The notes below the pieces were generated by a model, which saw only the letters and a program-made list of their open reading frames with translations, was not told where the DNA came from and did not search any database. Shown here piece after piece: positions 61,882 to 64,000 of a stretch of DNA of 64,000 bases (positions are counted from its first letter, which is position 1; every line of letters starts with the position of its first letter). A program made the translations under genes and the position numbers. This DNA is from Terrimonas rubra (GTDB taxonomy: Bacteria > Bacteroidota > Bacteroidia > Chitinophagales > Chitinophagaceae), in the NCBI RefSeq assembly GCF_042686025.1, contig NZ_JBHUOZ010000002.1:186001-250000 (forward strand). The letters are read 5' to 3'.

Positions 61882-63690
61882 ATGGAAATCAGAAACATAG
61901 CAATTATTGCCCACGTTGACCACGGTAAGACTACCCTTGTTGACAAAATTTTACATGCCACAAAGGTTTTCCGCGACAACCAGGAAACAGGCGAGTTAAT
62001 CATGGATAGTAACGACCTGGAAAGAGAAAGGGGTATTACTATTTTCAGTAAAAATGCTGCCGTTACCTACAACGGGGTTAAAATTAATGTGATCGACACC
62101 CCTGGTCACGCCGACTTTGGCGGTGAAGTGGAAAGGGTATTGAAAATGGCTGATGGTGTTTGCCTTTTGGTGGACGCTTTTGAAGGCCCGATGCCCCAGA
62201 CCCGTTTCGTATTACAGAAAGCATTGCAGTTAAACCTGAAACCAATTGTTATTATTAACAAGGTTGATAAACCAAACTGCCGTCCTGATGAAGTACATGA
62301 CGCTGTTTTTGAATTATTCTTTAACCTGGATGCGACAGAAGCCCAGTTGGATTTCCCCACCTACTATGGTAGCGGTAAAAACGGCTGGTTTAACGATTCG
62401 CTGACCCAGATCGATAATATTAACCCGTTATTGGACGGTATTTTAAAACACGTTCCGCCACCACAGGTGAATGAAGGTCCTTTGCAGATGCAGATCACTT
62501 CTTTGGACTACTCTTCTTTCCTGGGCCGTATTGCCGTAGGTAAAGTAAGCCGTGGCAGCATTAAAGAAGGCCAGAACATTGCCTTAATGCAGGCCGATGG
62601 CAGCATTAAAAAACAACGTGTAAAAGAATTATACGTATTTGAAGGCATGGGCAAGAAGAAAGCGACTGAAGTTTTTGCCGGCGACCTTTGTGCCGTAGTA
62701 GGTATTGAAGATTTTAATATTGGTGATACCATTGCTGATGCAGAAAACCCGGAAGCATTACCGGTGATCAGCGTGGATGAGCCAACCATGAATATGTTGT
62801 TCTCTGTAAACAACTCACCTTTCTTTGGTAAAGACGGTAAGTTTGTTACCAGCCGTCACTTACGTGACCGTTTGATGAAAGAAACAGAGAAAAACCTGGC
62901 CTTGCGTGTAGTAGACAGTGAAGAAGGTGATAGCCTGCTGGTTTATGGTCGTGGTATATTACACTTAGGTGTACTGATCGAGACCATGCGCCGTGAAGGA
63001 TATGAGTTAACTGTTGGTCAGCCACAGGTAATTGTGAGAGAGATTGATGGTAAAAAATGTGAGCCTTATGAAACACTGGTAGTAGACGTTCCGGAAGAGT
63101 TTGCCAGTAAAGTAATTGACCTGGTAAGCCGCCGTAAAGGTGAAATGCTGATCATGGAAACAAAAGGTACCATGCAGCACCTGGAGTTTGATATTCCTTC
63201 TCGTGGTTTAATTGGTTTACGTACACAAATGTTAACCGCCACTACCGGTGAAGCTGTAATGGCCCACCGCTTCAGCGAATATAAACCATGGAAAGGCCCT
63301 ATCCCCGGTCGTAACAACGGTGTGCTGATCTCTAAGAACACAGAAAAAACTACCGGTTACTCTATTGACAAATTACAGGACCGTGGAACTTTCTTTGTAG
63401 ACCCGGGTGAAGATGTATATGTTGGCCAGATTATTGCCGAGAATATTAAACCCGGCGACCTGGTGGTAAATGCAACGGAAGGTAAAAAACTGACCAACCA
63501 CCGTGCCAGCGGTAGTGACGACGCTACCCGAATTGCTCCAAAAACATTGATGACCCTGGAAGAATGTATGGAGTATATACAGCACGATGAGTGTATTGAG
63601 GTAACGCCTAATTTTATTCGTATGCGTAAGGTTATTTTAGATGAGAACGAAAGAACCAAGCAGGCGAAAAAATTAAGCGCCGAAGTTTAA
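61882..63690 (+). CDS. typA: Translational GTPase TypA/BipA
   Basis: The protein has 602 residues, the usual length. It is a ribosome-associated GTPase needed for growth in cold and stress. Visible are the P-loop AHVDHGKTTL at 10-19, switch I with RERGITIFSKNAAV, G3 DTPGHADFGGEVERVLKMAD, and G4 NKVDK. Domain II and the EF-G-like domains follow (SLDYSSFLGRIAVGKVSRGS, VYGRGILHLGVLIETMRREG, SRGLIGLRTQMLTATTGEAV). The BipA-specific C-terminus has ASGSDDATRIAPKTLMTLEE and DECIEVTPNFIRMRK. A long leader with its own promoter precedes it, and a terminator follows. Confidence 0.97.
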   Translation: MEIRNIAIIAHVDHGKTTLVDKILHATKVFRDNQETGELIMDSNDLERERGITIFSKNAAVTYNGVKINVIDTPGHADFGGEVERVLKMADGVCLLVDAFEGPMPQTRFVLQKALQLNLKPIVIINKVDKPNCRPDEVHDAVFELFFNLDATEAQLDFPTYYGSGKNGWFNDSLTQIDNINPLLDGILKHVPPPQVNEGPLQMQITSLDYSSFLGRIAVGKVSRGSIKEGQNIALMQADGSIKKQRVKELYVFEGMGKKKATEVFAGDLCAVVGIEDFNIGDTIADAENPEALPVISVDEPTMNMLFSVNNSPFFGKDGKFVTSRHLRDRLMKETEKNLALRVVDSEEGDSLLVYGRGILHLGVLIETMRREGYELTVGQPQVIVREIDGKKCEPYETLVVDVPEEFASKVIDLVSRRKGEMLIMETKGTMQHLEFDIPSRGLIGLRTQMLTATTGEAVMAHRFSEYKPWKGPIPGRNNGVLISKNTEKTTGYSIDKLQDRGTFFVDPGEDVYVGQIIAENIKPGDLVVNATEGKKLTNHRASGSDDATRIAPKTLMTLEECMEYIQHDECIEVTPNFIRMRKVILDENERTKQAKKLSAEV

Positions 63691-63722
63691 TAGTTGAACA
63701 ACAGCTAAAAACACAGATATAT

Positions 63723-63754
63723 AAAACCCGGACCATGGTCCGGGTTTTGTTTTA
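63723..63754 (+). terminator. Terminator after typA
   Basis: A perfect palindrome AAAACCCGGACCATGG... (63723-63748) gives a 13-bp stem, followed by GTTTTATT. It also separates the convergent gene ending at 63770. Confidence 0.85.
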
Positions 63755-63769
63755 TTAATATATCATGCA

Positions 63770-64000
63770 TTATTTTTTGGGTAACTGCATATCGGCTACG
63801 AGTAAGTAGTGGTCGGAATAGTTTTTTACCACCCGCCTGAATTGTTTTACGCCGAAAGATTTATCGGCTAAAATATAATCAATCCGCAATGTAGGTGATA
63901 AAGAAGCAAAAGTGCGGCCAATGCCACGGCCTTTTTCCAGGAAAGCATCGTTCATATTACCCCTTAAGGTGAAGTAAGTGTAGGAGTTGGGTACATCGTT
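63770..64000 (-). CDS. Endonuclease/exonuclease/phosphatase-family protein, C-terminal part
   Basis: The 3' end of a minus-strand gene runs off the window; 76 codons are visible. NDVPNSYTYFTLRG at the cut edge and TLRIDYILADKSFGV, then YSDHYLLVADMQLPKK, are the late motifs of the family: GDFND, DYIL and SDH with the catalytic His. The protein probably hydrolyses a phosphodiester or phosphate ester. Bacteroidota carry many secreted members of this family, often with an N-terminal membrane region that cannot be seen here. Confidence 0.85.
   Translation of the reverse strand, partial: NDVPNSYTYFTLRGNMNDAFLEKGRGIGRTFASLSPTLRIDYILADKSFGVKQFRRVVKNYSDHYLLVADMQLPKK

Overview
The window looks like chromosomal DNA of a Bacteroidota bacterium, most likely of the family Chitinophagaceae. 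Pointers are two SusC/SusD pairs, a PorP/SprF-type type IX secretion protein, a lipidated TamA-like barrel (TamL) next to TamB, BlaI/M56 and LytTR regulation, many CHU-type lipoproteins, almost no Shine-Dalgarno sequences, and promoters of the Bacteroidota form TTG/TTTG - 17 to 21 bases - TANNTTTG. No tRNA, rRNA, CRISPR array, phage, integrase or insertion sequence was seen. Assignment below phylum level is inference.

Layout. 1-3700: the end of rpsP; asd (minus) behind what looks like a complete transcription attenuator; an M56/BlaR1-like membrane peptidase with its BlaI-type repressor. 3.7-8.1 kb: a secreted lamin-tail protein, a membrane-anchored coiled-coil protein, a 127-bp tandem repeat and a PorP/SprF protein. 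8.4-13.4 kb (minus): LytTR response regulator, histidine kinase, DUF4288 protein and LiaF-like protein in one operon, then adenine deaminase. 13.4-19.1 kb: DinB-like protein, two small envelope proteins, a long PurF-type amidotransferase and FabH. 19.4-28.7 kb (plus): TamB and TamL, then SemiSWEET, RDD and small outer-membrane proteins. 29-34.7 kb: gcvT, thioesterase, cysteine-rich CWC protein, a large TonB-dependent-receptor-like barrel and a PAP2-like membrane protein. 34.8-37.6 kb: paaABCD for phenylacetyl-CoA epoxidation, with a PaaE-like reductase separately at 60.2 kb. 37.6-47.5 kb (minus): two SusC/SusD operons. 47.6-64 kb: RND/MMPL exporter, one-domain asparaginase, lipoproteins, OmpA, MFS transporter, gmk, CNNM/CorC protein, tatC, GH88, lipid kinase, PaaE-like reductase, typA/bipA and the end of an endonuclease/exonuclease/phosphatase protein.

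The most interesting signal is upstream of asd (1472-1632, minus strand). A well-formed promoter is followed, with almost no leader, by a 15-codon peptide MITMMHTTKRMKKRS. It is dominated by Thr, Met, Lys and Ile, the end products of the aspartate pathway that Asd feeds. The segment at its stop codon can pair with the 5' arm of a strong intrinsic terminator that lies before asd. This is the architecture of ribosome-mediated attenuation.

Other points of note: two or three GC-rich structured intergenic elements, dispersed CGCAGA-type repeats, TTGAACC-type repeats (one inside the paa operon), a terminator-shaped hairpin with no gene in front of it between fabH and tamB, a long typA leader with a 12-codon ORF, and a BlaR1-like protein whose C-terminal part is two TonB-plug-like repeats.
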